Of a DNA stretch of 64,000 bases, positions 46,258-58,523 are shown piece by piece. The notes below the pieces were generated by a model. It was given only the letters and a program-made list of their open reading frames with translations. It did not search any database and was not told the DNA's origin. The DNA is taken from NCBI GenBank assembly GCA_016716265.1, contig JADJWQ010000006.1, positions 2,259,501-2,323,500 of the forward strand. The letters are read 5' to 3'. The number at the start of each line of letters is the position of its first letter. Position 1 is the first letter of the stretch. The translations under genes and the position numbers were made by a program. The stretch comes from Planctomycetota bacterium. Its GTDB lineage: Bacteria > Planctomycetota > UBA1135 > UBA2386.

Positions 46258-47872
46258 CCTCCGCGCGCTCGTCAATGTCGTCGGCCGGCGCGAGGGCCGG
46301 CGCAGCGCGACCGCGACGCTCGTCTCGCTCGGCTTCCTGCTGGCCGTGAGCTGGCTGTTCGGGCAGGTCTTGGCGATGACGCCCGAGGTCGCCGAGCTGC
46401 GGCACGGCCTCGACGCCGACCGCGCGCGCGCGGCCGCCGGCACGCTGCTGATGCCGGCGCTCGTGATGACGCTGTGGTTCTCGTTCGGCGGCGGCGCGCG
46501 CCAGCTCTTCGAGGCGCCCACGCTCGGCTTGTGGTGGACGGCGCCGCTGTCGTCCCGCGCGATCACGCTCGCGCTGTGGCTGCGCTTCGCGACGATCGTC
46601 GCCGTCTGGTGCACGGCATTGACGACCCCTGCATTGTCGTCGCTCGGCGGTGCGCTCGGCCTCCGCTTCGGGCTGCCGGCGCTCGCCGCGGCAGCGCTGT
46701 GCCTGACGCTGCCAACGGTCGCGTTCGTGTTCGCGGTGCAGATCCTCGTCCAGCGCTACCTGTTCGGCCGCCGCGCGCGCCTCGTGATGGCCGGCATCAC
46801 CACGGTCGGCTCGCTCGCGTTCTCGGCGATCCTGATCGTCGGTGGTCTCGCGCAACGCGACGCCGCGATGGCGGTCGTGTTCGCGATCCGCGGGCGCGCC
46901 GTGTTCCCGTGGCTGATCGAGGCGCCGGCCCGGCTGCTGGCCGAGGACGCGCTCGGCGGCGTCAGCGCGACGACCGCGCTGCTCGCCGCCGCGACGCCGC
47001 TGCTCGCCGCCGTCGTGCTGGCGCTGCTCGGCCCGCTCCATCGGCTGGCCTGGGAGATCGCCGGCGAGGCCCCCGAGTCGCTCGGGCGCCGCCGCCGCAA
47101 CCGGCCGTGGCCGACCAGCGCGCAGGCCGCGGTGTTCCGCAAGGAGCTCGCCCAGCTCCTGCACCAACCCGGTCAATTGCTCGGCATCCTGTTCTCGACG
47201 CTGATCGTCGTCGTGCTCGGCGCGAGCCGCTTCGTCGGCGATCACCTCGACGACGCTCGCGAGCTGCCGAACGGCATGCGGCCGGTCTTCATGATGCTCG
47301 GCCTGTGGTTGTTCGCGCAATTGACGGTCGCGCCCGGCTGCATGGTGCGGCTCGTCGTCGTCGACGGTCGCCAATGGCCGCTCTACATGAGCGCGCCGGT
47401 ACGCACCGGTGCCTTGCTGCTCGGCAAGCTCCGCGCAGCTGCATTGCTGCAGGCGTGGCCGGCGCTCGTCGCGGTGCTGATCGGCGCGACCGAGCTCGGC
47501 GCCGGGCCCGCGCAGATCGGACTGTTCCTCTGGATCGTCCCGGCGGGAATCGCCTGGACGACCGCGCTCACCGGCTTCGTCGGCACGATCCCCCCGCTGA
47601 TGCGCCCCGCCGAGGACCGCAATCACCTCGCCGTGCTGCTCGGCGTCGCGATCCTGCTGCTCTCGTTGCAGCTCACGGCGCTGCCGGGCATCTGGGCCTG
47701 GCGCGCGCTCGCCGACTGGCAGGCCGGCGAGGGCCCGTTCGCCACACTGTCGCTCGCCAGCGCCACGACCGTCGTCGTCGCCGTGCTGTGGGGAGTGCTG
47801 CTGCTGCTGTCGGCGCTCGCGTTCGGCGTCGCACGGCTGCAGCTCGCGCGGCTGCGGGCACCGGAGCGGTGA
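46235..47872 (+). CDS. ABC transporter permease
   Basis: A protein of 545 residues with about 12 hydrophobic segments in two blocks separated by a basic cytoplasmic loop (LGRRRRNRPWPTSAQAAVFR, then KELAQLLHQPGQLLG). That suits the membrane subunit of an ABC-2-like exporter. It overlaps the ATPase gene and ends 164 bp before the first DGR kinase gene. No signature pointing to a substrate was found. Confidence 0.82.
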   Translation: MLRLLAADLRALVNVVGRREGRRSATATLVSLGFLLAVSWLFGQVLAMTPEVAELRHGLDADRARAAAGTLLMPALVMTLWFSFGGGARQLFEAPTLGLWWTAPLSSRAITLALWLRFATIVAVWCTALTTPALSSLGGALGLRFGLPALAAAALCLTLPTVAFVFAVQILVQRYLFGRRARLVMAGITTVGSLAFSAILIVGGLAQRDAAMAVVFAIRGRAVFPWLIEAPARLLAEDALGGVSATTALLAAATPLLAAVVLALLGPLHRLAWEIAGEAPESLGRRRRNRPWPTSAQAAVFRKELAQLLHQPGQLLGILFSTLIVVVLGASRFVGDHLDDARELPNGMRPVFMMLGLWLFAQLTVAPGCMVRLVVVDGRQWPLYMSAPVRTGALLLGKLRAAALLQAWPALVAVLIGATELGAGPAQIGLFLWIVPAGIAWTTALTGFVGTIPPLMRPAEDRNHLAVLLGVAILLLSLQLTALPGIWAWRALADWQAGEGPFATLSLASATTVVVAVLWGVLLLLSALAFGVARLQLARLRAPER

Positions 47873-47878
47873 GGGCCG

Positions 47879-47902
47879 CCCCTGTCGCCGGCGAGCGAGG
47901 GG
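47879..47902. terminator. Weak hairpin behind the ABC operon
   Basis: CCCCT (47879-47883) can pair with AGGGG (47898-47902), with the self-complementary TCGCCGGCGA inside the loop. It starts 7 nt after the permease stop. There is no T-run, so termination is only a suggestion. Confidence 0.3.
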
Positions 47903-48009
47903 CTCGGCAGCACACGAATTCGCAAGTCGGGCGGGTCGGTCCTCCGAGAGCCGCCCGGTCGGGATCCAGATTCCCCTGTGGGCGGGATGCGGACCCCGGT
48001 TCGGGCTGC

Positions 48010-48032
48010 TACACCTCTCGGTGGTGAGGAGG
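48010..48032 (+). promoter_or_regulatory. Promoter/RBS of DGR target 1
   Basis: GCTACACCT (-10-like, from 48007) is followed by GAGGAGG at 48026-48032, 4 nt before the ATG at 48037. The GGTGAGGAGGCTCG leader and the first codons ATGACCGA are identical to those of target 4 at 59640. Confidence 0.5.
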
Positions 48033-48036
48033 CTCG

Positions 48037-50727
48037 ATGACCGACCCGCGTCCCAGCCGAGACTCGTACGCGGCGCTCCCCCGCGAGCTGCTCGACGCGT
48101 TGACGGACCTGTTCAACCGCGGTCCGTCGATCGCCGAGCGCGAGCTGGAGCTGGCGGCACTCGAGCGCAGGTTCTCCGCGCACGAGCGCGCGGTGCGCCG
48201 GGCCTTCGATGAGATGCTGCGCAGCGCGGTGCGCGAAACGAGCCACGACCGGTCCGCAATACCCGAGCAGATCGGGCCCTACCGGGTCCTCGCGCGGCTC
48301 GGCGAAGGAGGCATGGGCGTCGTCTACGCGGCAGAACAGAAGTCTCCGGTGCGGCGGCGCGTCGCACTGAAGGTCGTGCAGCGAGGCATGGCAACACGCG
48401 AGGTGCTCGCCCGCTTCGCGCTGGAGCGGCGCGCGCTGGCGGCGATGGATCACCGCTGCATCGCCAAGGTGTTCGACGCCGGCGAGACCGAGCGCGGCGA
48501 GCCGTACTTCGTGATGGAGCTGGTGCAGGGGCTGCCGATCACCACCTACTGCGACAAGCACCGGCTGACGATCCCCGAGCGCCTGAAGCTGTTCCAGCAG
48601 GTCTGCGCCGGCGTGCAGCACGCCCACCAGCGCGGCGTCATCCACCGTGACCTGAAGCCCGGCAACGTGCTGGTCTCGCGCGACGGTGAGGAACACCTGC
48701 CGAAGATTCTCGACTTCGGCCTCGCCAAGGCGACCAACCAGGACCTTCTCGAGGCGACCGTCTTCACCGAGCAGGACCGGATCCTCGGCACGCCCGAATA
48801 CATGGCACCGGAGCAGGCCGCCGGCGACGGCGAGGTCGTCGACACCCGCGCCGACGTCTACTCGCTCGGCGTGATGCTGTACGAGCTGCTGACCGACGAG
48901 CTGCCGTTCAGCACGCAGGAGCTGCGCCGGGCCGGTGCCCTCGAGGCATTGCGCTGGATCCGCGAGAAGGACCCGCCGAAGCCGAGCACGAAGCTGCTGT
49001 CGCGCCGGGATGCGGCGACCGAGTGTGCGCAACGACGACGCAGCTCGCTGGCGGCGCTGTCGCGCGCGTTGAAGGGCGACCTGGACTGGATCGCGATGCG
49101 CGCGATGGCGAAGGAGCCCGAGCGCCGCTACGACTCGGCCAACGCGCTGGCGGTCGACCTGCAGCGCCACCTCGACCACGAGCCGGTGCTCGCCGGACCA
49201 CCGAGTCCGGTCTACCGACTGAAGAAGCTCGTGCGCCGCTACCGCGTGCAGGTGATGGGTGCCATGGCCGTGGTGGTTACCGCTGTGCTCGGTGCGTTGG
49301 TCGCGGTCCGATTCGCTCGCGATGCGGAGCACCAGGCCACTCTCGCACGGTCGGCCGAGAAGCAGGCCACGGCGAACGCACTCGAGGCGGAGCGGAATGC
49401 GGAAGAGGCCAAGAGCATCGCGGCGCGCTTCGCACGCCGGAACGACGAGTTCGAACAGCTGTCGGCAGCCGTGGTGCTGGAACGAGTCCAGAAGATGCTC
49501 GCGGATCCCCCGCCGGCCTGGCCGGAGTACGTCCAGGAGTACGCGCGCTGCCCGGACGACGTTGATCGTCTGACGCACCTGTCCGCCGGCATCGACCAGA
49601 CATTGGCACAGATCCGCGCCCGCTCCCCCAGACGGCCGGATGGCACGCGGGCGTTCCCCGCCGAGCAGGACAAGTTCTTGTACGAAATACTGAGCCGCGT
49701 GGCCGCGCAGACGACCGATATACAGAAATCTGCCGCACTCGAACGCTTGCGGCGTGTCGACCTTCGCTGGCTCCCATACCTCTGCGGTCTGTCGAACGAC
49801 GCGGACTATCTGGCCGAATGGCGTCACGCAGCCAACGAGATCGGGCGCAATCCTCACTATTCTGCGCCGTCGATCCGCGAGATCGCGCCGCAGACAGGCC
49901 TCTGGCCGATCGGTGAGAACCCGGTCACACACCTCTGGGAGTTCTACCACCTGCGGTCGGCGTGGGACGGCGCGAGCGAGCCGGCCTCGATCGTGGTGCC
50001 GCGCCACGACGCCGCAGGGAACATCGACGTGGACGCCGGCACGGGGATCGTGTTCGTGTTGATCCCGGGTGGGACGTTCTGGATGGGGGCTCAGAACACC
50101 GGCCCGAGCGATCCGAACTACGATCCCGGTGCACGCGTAGACGAGCAGCCGGTGCACGAGGTCACGCTCGCGCCCTTCTTGCTGGCGCGTCACGAGCTCA
50201 CCAAAGGGCAGTGGCAGCGGTTGGTGTTCGGCGACCTGCCGGAGAACCCGCTGTTCTGGGGCGACGAACCGACCGAGCCCGCGTATGGACTCAGCTGGGA
50301 CATGTGCATGCATCTTCTCGGCCGCGAGGGGCTGACGTTGCCGACCGAGGCCCAGTGGGAGTACGGCTGCCGTGCGGGGACGACCACTCGGTGGTGGACG
50401 GGCGACGACGCATCGTCACTCGGCGGTGTCGAGAACCTCAGCGGTCCGCTGATCGCCGTCGACGGCATCCGAGCGAATCCCTGGGGGCTGCTCCAGGCAC
50501 ACGGAAACGTCCAGGAGTGGTGTCGGGACTGGTTCGTCGCATACACGGTTGCCAAGCACCCCGACGACGGCCTGAGCACCTCGCTCGGCTCCGGCTACCG
50601 CGTGGTCCGCGGCGGCGGCTTCGATAGCGGCGCCCTGCTCGCGCGATCGGCTTCCCGCAGTGCCGTCGCTCCCGGCTACCGCCACGGCCACCTCGGCTGC
50701 CGTGCCGCCCGACTGATCGCGGAGTGA
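48037..50727 (+). CDS. DGR target 1: transmembrane Ser/Thr kinase with FGE-sulfatase variable domain
   Basis: A protein of 896 residues. A short N-terminal helical region precedes the kinase (about 80-380): glycine loop LGEGGMGVVYAAEQ, K112 in VALK, HRDLKPGN (D205), DFG (226-228) and APEQ. A basic stretch and one span (about 405-425, VMGAMAVVVTAVLGALVAV) follow, then about 240 residues of helical/linker sequence and an FGE-sulfatase domain from about 668 (GIVFVLIPGGTFWMGAQ ... LPTEAQWEYGCRAGTTT ... HGNVQEWCRDW) to the end. Positive charges before the span imply cytoplasmic kinase and external FGE domain. The last 40 codons are the variable region. Its VR differs from the others also at third codon positions, so it may be an older or inactive DGR target. 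Confidence 0.9.
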   Translation: MTDPRPSRDSYAALPRELLDALTDLFNRGPSIAERELELAALERRFSAHERAVRRAFDEMLRSAVRETSHDRSAIPEQIGPYRVLARLGEGGMGVVYAAEQKSPVRRRVALKVVQRGMATREVLARFALERRALAAMDHRCIAKVFDAGETERGEPYFVMELVQGLPITTYCDKHRLTIPERLKLFQQVCAGVQHAHQRGVIHRDLKPGNVLVSRDGEEHLPKILDFGLAKATNQDLLEATVFTEQDRILGTPEYMAPEQAAGDGEVVDTRADVYSLGVMLYELLTDELPFSTQELRRAGALEALRWIREKDPPKPSTKLLSRRDAATECAQRRRSSLAALSRALKGDLDWIAMRAMAKEPERRYDSANALAVDLQRHLDHEPVLAGPPSPVYRLKKLVRRYRVQVMGAMAVVVTAVLGALVAVRFARDAEHQATLARSAEKQATANALEAERNAEEAKSIAARFARRNDEFEQLSAAVVLERVQKMLADPPPAWPEYVQEYARCPDDVDRLTHLSAGIDQTLAQIRARSPRRPDGTRAFPAEQDKFLYEILSRVAAQTTDIQKSAALERLRRVDLRWLPYLCGLSNDADYLAEWRHAANEIGRNPHYSAPSIREIAPQTGLWPIGENPVTHLWEFYHLRSAWDGASEPASIVVPRHDAAGNIDVDAGTGIVFVLIPGGTFWMGAQNTGPSDPNYDPGARVDEQPVHEVTLAPFLLARHELTKGQWQRLVFGDLPENPLFWGDEPTEPAYGLSWDMCMHLLGREGLTLPTEAQWEYGCRAGTTTRWWTGDDASSLGGVENLSGPLIAVDGIRANPWGLLQAHGNVQEWCRDWFVAYTVAKHPDDGLSTSLGSGYRVVRGGGFDSGALLARSASRSAVAPGYRHGHLGCRAARLIAE
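50608..50715 (+). other. Variable region of target 1 (VR1)
   Basis: Thirty-six codons from RGG to CRAARL, aligned without gaps to VR3 and VR4. Variable codons mostly have the form NNC, but several otherwise invariant codons have changed here (CTG for CGC at codon 10, CGA for CGG, GCT for GCC, CGT for CGC). Those changes cannot come from adenine mutagenesis. Confidence 0.75.
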
Positions 50728-50767
50728 ACGTCCACCTGTTCGCGATGCAATCCGCGCCGCTCCGCGC

Positions 50768-50781
50768 GTCGGGGACCCGAC
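50768..50781. other. Small hairpin 41 nt after DGR target 1
   Basis: GTCGG-GGAC-CCGAC (5-bp stem, 4-nt loop). It lies where DGR target genes often carry a hairpin/cruciform that helps retrohoming. The stem is short and may be chance in GC-rich DNA. The rest of 50728-50823 shows nothing. Confidence 0.3.
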
Positions 50782-50823
50782 AGGCCCGCTGGAGCAATCG
50801 CGGTGCACGCGGCCACCACGCCG

Positions 50824-50868
50824 GCTGACTCGGCTCCACCGTTGCGCTATACACTGCGCGCCGAGAAG
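50824..50868 (+). promoter_or_regulatory. Sigma70-like promoter and RBS of DGR target 2
   Basis: CTGACT (-35-like, 50825-50830), a 17-nt spacer and TATACA (-10, 50848-50853) are followed by GAGAAGG and ATG at 50874. The block GCTGACTCGGC-N13-TATAC recurs with identical spacing before target 3 (53520). Confidence 0.6.
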
Positions 50869-50873
50869 GCCCG

Positions 50874-53458
50874 ATGACCGATTCCCGCCGCAGCCGTGAC
50901 TCGCATCCCGAGCTCCCCGCAGAGCTGATCGGCGCGCTGGCCGACCTGCGGAACCGCGGGCTCCCGATCGCGGAGCGGGAGCTGGAGCTGGCGGCGATCG
51001 AGCGGCGGTTCCCGGGCCACGATCGCGCGGTACGGCGGGCGTTCGAGGGGATGCTCCAGGGCGCGGTGCGCGAGGCGCGCGACGACGATACCGGGCTGCC
51101 CGAGCAGGTCGGACCCTACCGCATCCTCGAGCAGCTCGGCGCGGGCGGCATGGGGGTCGTCTACGTCGCCGAGCAGAGGTCGCCGGTGCGGCGGCGGGTC
51201 GCGCTCAAGGTCGTCAAGCGCGGCATGGCGACGCGCGAGGTGCTGGCGCGCTTCGCACTGGAGCGGCGCGCGCTGGCGGCGATGGACCACCGCTGCATCG
51301 CCAAGGTGTTCGACGCCGGCGAGACCGAGCGCGGCGAGCCGTACTTCGTGATGGAGCTGGTGCAGGGGCTGCCGATCACCACCTACTGCGACAAGCACCG
51401 GCTGACGATCCCCGAGCGCCTGAAGCTGTTCCAGCAGGTCTGCGCCGGCGTGCAGCATGCACACCAGCGCGGCGTCATCCACCGCGACCTGAAGCCCGGC
51501 AACGTGCTGGTCGCGCGCGACGGCGACGAGCACCTGCCGAAGATCCTCGACTTCGGCCTCGCCAAGGCCACCAACCAGGACTTCCTCGAGGCGACCGTCT
51601 ACACCGAGCAGGACCGTATCCTCGGCACCCCCGAATACATGGCGCCCGAGCAGGCGGCGGGCGACGGCGAGGTCGTCGACCTCCGCGCCGACGTCTACTC
51701 GCTCGGCGTGATGCTGTACGAGCTGCTGACCGCCGAGCTGCCGTTCAGCACGCAGGAGCTGCGCCGGGCGGGTGCCCTCGAGGCATTGCGCTGGATCCGC
51801 GAGAAGGACCCGCCGAAGCCGAGCACGAAGCTGCTGTCGCAGCCGGATGCGGCGACCGACTGCGCGCAGAAGCGGCGCAGCTCACTGGCGGCGCTGTCGC
51901 GCGCGCTGAAGGGCGACCTCGACTGGATCGCGATGCGCGCGATGGCGAAGGAGCCCGAACGCCGCTACGACTCGGCGAACGCGCTGGCGGTCGACCTGCA
52001 GCGCCACCTCGACCACGAGCCGGTGCTCGCCGGGCCACCGAGCCCCGCCTACCGACTGAAGAAGGCGCTGCGCCGCTACCGCGTGCAGGTGCTCGGGGCC
52101 GCGGCGGTCGTGTTGACCGCGGTGCTCGGTGCCGTCGTCGCGGTCGGCTACGCCCGCGATGCGGAGGCGCGGACGGAGGAGTTCAACCAACTGTCCGCGG
52201 CGGTGCTGCTGGAGCGGGTGCAGAAGATGCTGTCGGACCCACCGCCGGCATTGCCGGAGCACCTCGCGGACTACGAGCGCTGCCCGCACGACCTGGCCCG
52301 GCTGACCAGGCTGCTGCCGGACATCGACCGGACGCTCGAGCAGCTCCGCGCGCGCTCTCCGAAGCAGCCGGATGGCACCCGGGCGTTCGCGGCCGAGCAC
52401 GACCAGTTCCTCTACGAGACGCTCAGCCGGGTGGCCGGGCAGGCGCCGCGCATCGCCAAATCACCCGCATTCGCGCGACTGCGCGACGTCGATCTGCGCT
52501 GGGTGCGCTACCTCGACGCGCTGTCGGAGGACGCTGACTATCTGCGCGAATGGAGCCGTGCCGCGCAGGACATCGCTCGGAGTCCCCACTACGCGGAGCA
52601 CCCGATCCCGGACCTGAAGCCGCAGACGGGGCTGTGGCCGATCGGCGCCAACCCGGTCACGCACCTGTGGGAGTTCTATCACCTGCGTTCGGCCTGGGAC
52701 GATATGAGCGAGCCGGCGTCGATCGTCCTGCCACGGCACGACGCCGAGGGGCGCATCACGGTCGCGGCGAATACCGGGATCGTGTTCGCCCTGATCCCCG
52801 GCGGCACGATCTGGATGGGAGCGCAGGCCGACGCCGAGGCCGAGCGCGGCTACGACCCGAATGCCCAGCGTGACGAGCAGCCGGTGCACCGGATCACGCT
52901 GGCGCCGTTCCTGCTGGCACGCCACGAGCTGACCAAGGGCCAGTGGCGGCGGCTGGTGTTCGGCGACCTGCCCGCAGCTCCCTTCTACACGGGTGATGAG
53001 CCGACGCATCCCGCGGAGGGGATCTCCTGGGACCACAGCATGCGCCTGCTGGGTCGCGAGGGCCTGACGTTGCCGACCGAGGCGCAGTGGGAGTACGCCT
53101 GTCGCGCCGGGACCACGACGCCGTGGTGGACGGGTGCGGAGGCGCCGTCGCTCGCCGGAGCCGCGAACCTCGGCGACTCCCCGTTCGCGGTCGACGCACT
53201 TCGCGCCAATCCCTGGGGTCTGTTCCACGTGCACGGCAACGTCTGGGAGTGGTGCCGCGACTGGCTCGACGACCATGCGATCCCGAAGCGCCCTGCCGAC
53301 GGCCTGAGCACATCGCCGGGCTCCGCCGACCGCGTGGTCCGCGGCGGCGGCCTCGTCAGCGACGCCCGCGATGCGCGGTCGTCGTTCCGCGACGGCTTCC
53401 ACCCGGCGACCGCAGCAGCTTCCTGGGCTGCCGCGCCGCGCGGGTCGTCGACGAGTGA
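50874..53458 (+). CDS. DGR target 2: kinase-TM-FGE protein with 1-nt deletion in its variable region
   Basis: Same architecture as target 1: N-terminal helices, kinase with LGAGGMGVVYVAEQ, VALK, HRDLKPGN and DFG, a span (VLGAAAVVLTAVLGAVVAV), a linker and an FGE-sulfatase domain (IVFALIPGGTIWMGAQ ... HGNVWEWCRDW). In the variable region one C is missing from the run at 53402-53404. The paralogues read CCC-GGC here; this gene reads CC-GGC. Adding one C restores GDRSSFLGCRAARVVDE and the stop at 53456-53458, which is used as the end. As sequenced, the open frame instead runs on to 53561 with an unrelated Ala/Ser-rich tail that enters the promoter of target 3. Either a dead FGE end or a base-call error. 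Confidence 0.82.
53340..53446 (+). other. Variable region of target 2 (VR2), one base short
   Basis: 107 bases against 108 in the other copies. Its variable codons include AGC, AGC and TTC at the final variable triplet, again ending in C. The deletion lies in the invariant Pro-Gly codons, not in a template-adenine codon. Several third-position differences from VR3/VR4 also suggest some age. Confidence 0.75.
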
Positions 53459-53519
53459 CTCCGCAGAAGGGGGCCCCGCGGCCGCTGCGACTCATGTCGT
53501 GGGCCAGGCGGTCGGGCAA

Positions 53520-53565
53520 GCTGACTCGGCAGGGCCGGGGCGCTATACCTCTGCGCGGTGAGAAG
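53520..53565 (+). promoter_or_regulatory. Sigma70-like promoter and RBS of DGR target 3
   Basis: CTGACT (53521-53526), a 17-nt spacer, TATACC (53544-53549), GAGAAGG, then ATG at 53571. It nearly matches the target 2 promoter in sequence and exactly in spacing, so the promoter was duplicated with the gene. Confidence 0.6.
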
Positions 53566-53570
53566 GCCCC

Positions 53571-56234
<2,664 letters not shown>

Positions 56235-56235
56235 G

Positions 56236-58344
56236 TCATGATGCTCCACTCTCGTTTTCGGACGTAAGTCGTGTATCTGCGTCGAAGAGCCCGCGCTGAT
56301 TCTCCGGCCATCCCCCTCTAGGCAATCGACCGGTCGCCTTGAGGATCCCCAAGACACGCTGGACGCGCTCGGATTCAAGCTGTGCACGGCTCACGCGCCA
56401 CGGCGCGAACCGGCTCGCCTGATTTCGGTCGATGATCCCGCGTTCTGCCAACGTGACGATGCCGCTATGCCCGACACCCAGGTATCGCATTGCCTGACTC
56501 ATGGTGAGCACGCCCTCGGTGCGTCCCGGCTCCAATCGTATGTGATGCAGGCGACGATAGTCGCGCACTCGGTCACGTGTCCAGCGTAGACCTCCCGGAG
56601 TGGTGGTCCGCCGCATGTTCAGGACGCGTGCCATCTCGGCATCAGATAGTGTCTCCGCGAGCGTGCGAACCAGCGCTTCCAACGACGAGTTGGACTGGCC
56701 CGAGCTGCCGCGCGTTCGTCTCTGCACCGTGAAACGGGTGTGGGCACCACCCTGCCAGTGCACAGTAACCTCGGGTTCCTGACCGTCGCCCGACGATCTC
56801 ACGAGCACTTCGCGGATCGCCGCGCGCAGGACGTTCTTGCGCAGTCTGGCGTCCGCTGCAGGGTGCTTCCACAGGGTCGGGAAGTCGCTGGCGAGTTCAC
56901 GGAGTTGGCGCTCCTGATCCATGGACAGCTTCGAGACTTCGGCGCGACAGGTTTCGAGCCGCTCCTCGGCTCGCCGCACCTCCGCCAGCCGCTCGTTCCA
57001 TCGCCGCTCCAACGTATCGGCAACCAGGCGGTTCTGCGGGTCACACTGGTCATACTGAGCAAAAGCACGATCTGCCGCGTAGCGTGCCGCCTCGAGCTCC
57101 AGCTCCGCGTGGCGACCGCGCTCCGCGAGCTGCTGCTCCACATCGCGGGCAGCGAGCAACGCTGCCTCGACCGCGAGTGGTTCGACCGCCCGACAGAGTT
57201 CCTCCACAACTCGCTGATCGATCCGCTGCGACCCGAAGGCGAGGCATCGTTTGCTGCCCTTCTCGTGGCCGCCATCGCAGAAGTAGATCGCGTTCCGCGG
57301 CTTGTAGCCGACGTAGATCTTCCCGCCGCACTGCCCACACCGGAGCAGTCCGGAGAGAAGCGCCAGACCTTCACGTGCGACCCCGGGACTTTGCTGCATG
57401 GCCCACCGGACATGATTCTTGCCGATCTTCCGCAGGTTCGCCAGCAGTCGGTCCCATGTGATGTAGGCGGCATGATGATCGTGAAGACAGACCTTGCTCT
57501 GGTCGACCGGGCGGGGCTCGGTCTCGCGCTTGACGAGCCGCCCGTCGACGAAGTCCACCACCGTGGCCCGCCGTCCGTAGACGTAGCAACCTGCATAGAT
57601 CGGATGCTTGAGCAGCTTGCGCAGCGTTTTCGAGGTCGGGATCTTCCATTGGGTGGACGCCGAGCGACGCATGGGCTTGACAGGGAAGGCGATATCCTGA
57701 TCTCGGTACCACATGGCCAACTGGCGAATGCTGCTGCTGCGGTCGAACTGATCGAACATGAGTCGGATAGCGGCCTGCACACGCTGATCCGGGTCCATGA
57801 CGATGTCGTCGCCGTCGTAGACGTAGCCAGCGGGCAAGTTGATGCGGAGTTCCCCGCGCGCGGCCTTCGATTCCAGGCCTCCCTGCAGTCGCCGCCGCAG
57901 GATGGTCAACTCCAGCTCCGACATGGTGCCCTTGATGCCCATGACCAACCGATCGTTGGGCGCAGTGAGGTCGTAGACCTGATCGAGATCGGCGATGAGC
58001 GTGCCGAAGTAGGCGCACAATTCGAAGAGGTGCGCCCAGTCCTTCGAGTTGCGCGAGAGCCGCGAAGCGTCAATGCACAGCACGATGCCGACCTCACGCA
58101 TGGCGACCATGGACAGCAGTCGTTGGAATCCGGGCCGCTCGGCGTAGCCAGCTGCAGAGACGCCGAGGTCTTCGTCGATCACGAGCGGCTGCGACCAGCC
58201 TATGGCGATCGCCCGTTGCTGAAGATCGCGCTGCAGCCTGGCGCTCTCGCCAGAGATCCTGACCTGGGAAGGCGACGATTGCCGGACGTAGACGACAGCC
58301 TTGCGGGCGCGGTGTTCGTCGCGGATGGGCGCCGGGGCACTCAA
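56236..58344 (-). CDS. Large serine recombinase
   Basis: A protein of 702 residues from TTG 58344, overlapping the preceding small gene by 3 bp. The N-terminal resolvase domain has the catalytic serine in AVVYVRQSSPSQV and the helix CIDASRLSRNSKDWAHLFEL. A recombinase domain follows (INLPAGYVYDGDDIVMDPDQ; STQWKIPTSKTLRKLLKHPI; YAGCYVYGRR), then a zinc ribbon (LLRCGQCGGKIYVGYKPRNA...CDGGHEKGSKRC) and a coiled-coil stretch. The C-terminal 150 residues carry a further HTH-like part (LSDAEMARVLNMRRTTTPGG...YLGVGHSGIVTLAERG). Such enzymes move the element by cutting both strands at a short core. The gene ends 10 bp inside the left junction. Confidence 0.92.
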   Translation of the reverse strand: MSAPAPIRDEHRARKAVVYVRQSSPSQVRISGESARLQRDLQQRAIAIGWSQPLVIDEDLGVSAAGYAERPGFQRLLSMVAMREVGIVLCIDASRLSRNSKDWAHLFELCAYFGTLIADLDQVYDLTAPNDRLVMGIKGTMSELELTILRRRLQGGLESKAARGELRINLPAGYVYDGDDIVMDPDQRVQAAIRLMFDQFDRSSSIRQLAMWYRDQDIAFPVKPMRRSASTQWKIPTSKTLRKLLKHPIYAGCYVYGRRATVVDFVDGRLVKRETEPRPVDQSKVCLHDHHAAYITWDRLLANLRKIGKNHVRWAMQQSPGVAREGLALLSGLLRCGQCGGKIYVGYKPRNAIYFCDGGHEKGSKRCLAFGSQRIDQRVVEELCRAVEPLAVEAALLAARDVEQQLAERGRHAELELEAARYAADRAFAQYDQCDPQNRLVADTLERRWNERLAEVRRAEERLETCRAEVSKLSMDQERQLRELASDFPTLWKHPAADARLRKNVLRAAIREVLVRSSGDGQEPEVTVHWQGGAHTRFTVQRRTRGSSGQSNSSLEALVRTLAETLSDAEMARVLNMRRTTTPGGLRWTRDRVRDYRRLHHIRLEPGRTEGVLTMSQAMRYLGVGHSGIVTLAERGIIDRNQASRFAPWRVSRAQLESERVQRVLGILKATGRLPRGGWPENQRGLFDADTRLTSENESGAS

Positions 58345-58523
58345 CGGTCATCGCCGGCCTCCGAATCGTCCTCGTCGTGCCGCAGTGCTCTGCGAAGAAG
58401 GGATGCGATCGCATGGAGGATCTCGTCTCGCCACTGAGGAGGGAACTCGAGCTGCTCCTCCTCGTGGGTCTCCTGGGGCTCCGGAGGAAACAGCCAGGGC
58501 GTCGCGTCGACCATGGGCGCCAT
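58341..58523 (-). CDS. Small acidic protein of the recombinase element
   Basis: A protein of 60 residues (WLFPPEPQETHEEEQLEFPP, then WRDEILHAIASLLRRALRHD). It ends in a 3-bp overlap with the recombinase start (TTGA), which suggests translational coupling. No family was recognised. It overlaps the 3' part of the DUF5372-like frame; both cannot be fully real, and this one has the better composition. Confidence 0.5.
   Translation of the reverse strand: MAPMVDATPWLFPPEPQETHEEEQLEFPPQWRDEILHAIASLLRRALRHDEDDSEAGDDR

Noticed and set aside
53087..53458. Separate small gene within DGR target 2
   Set aside because: Only its last 17 residues or so resemble a protein (the shifted VR end); the rest is a shadow of the FGE domain. 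It is explained by a 1-nt deletion.
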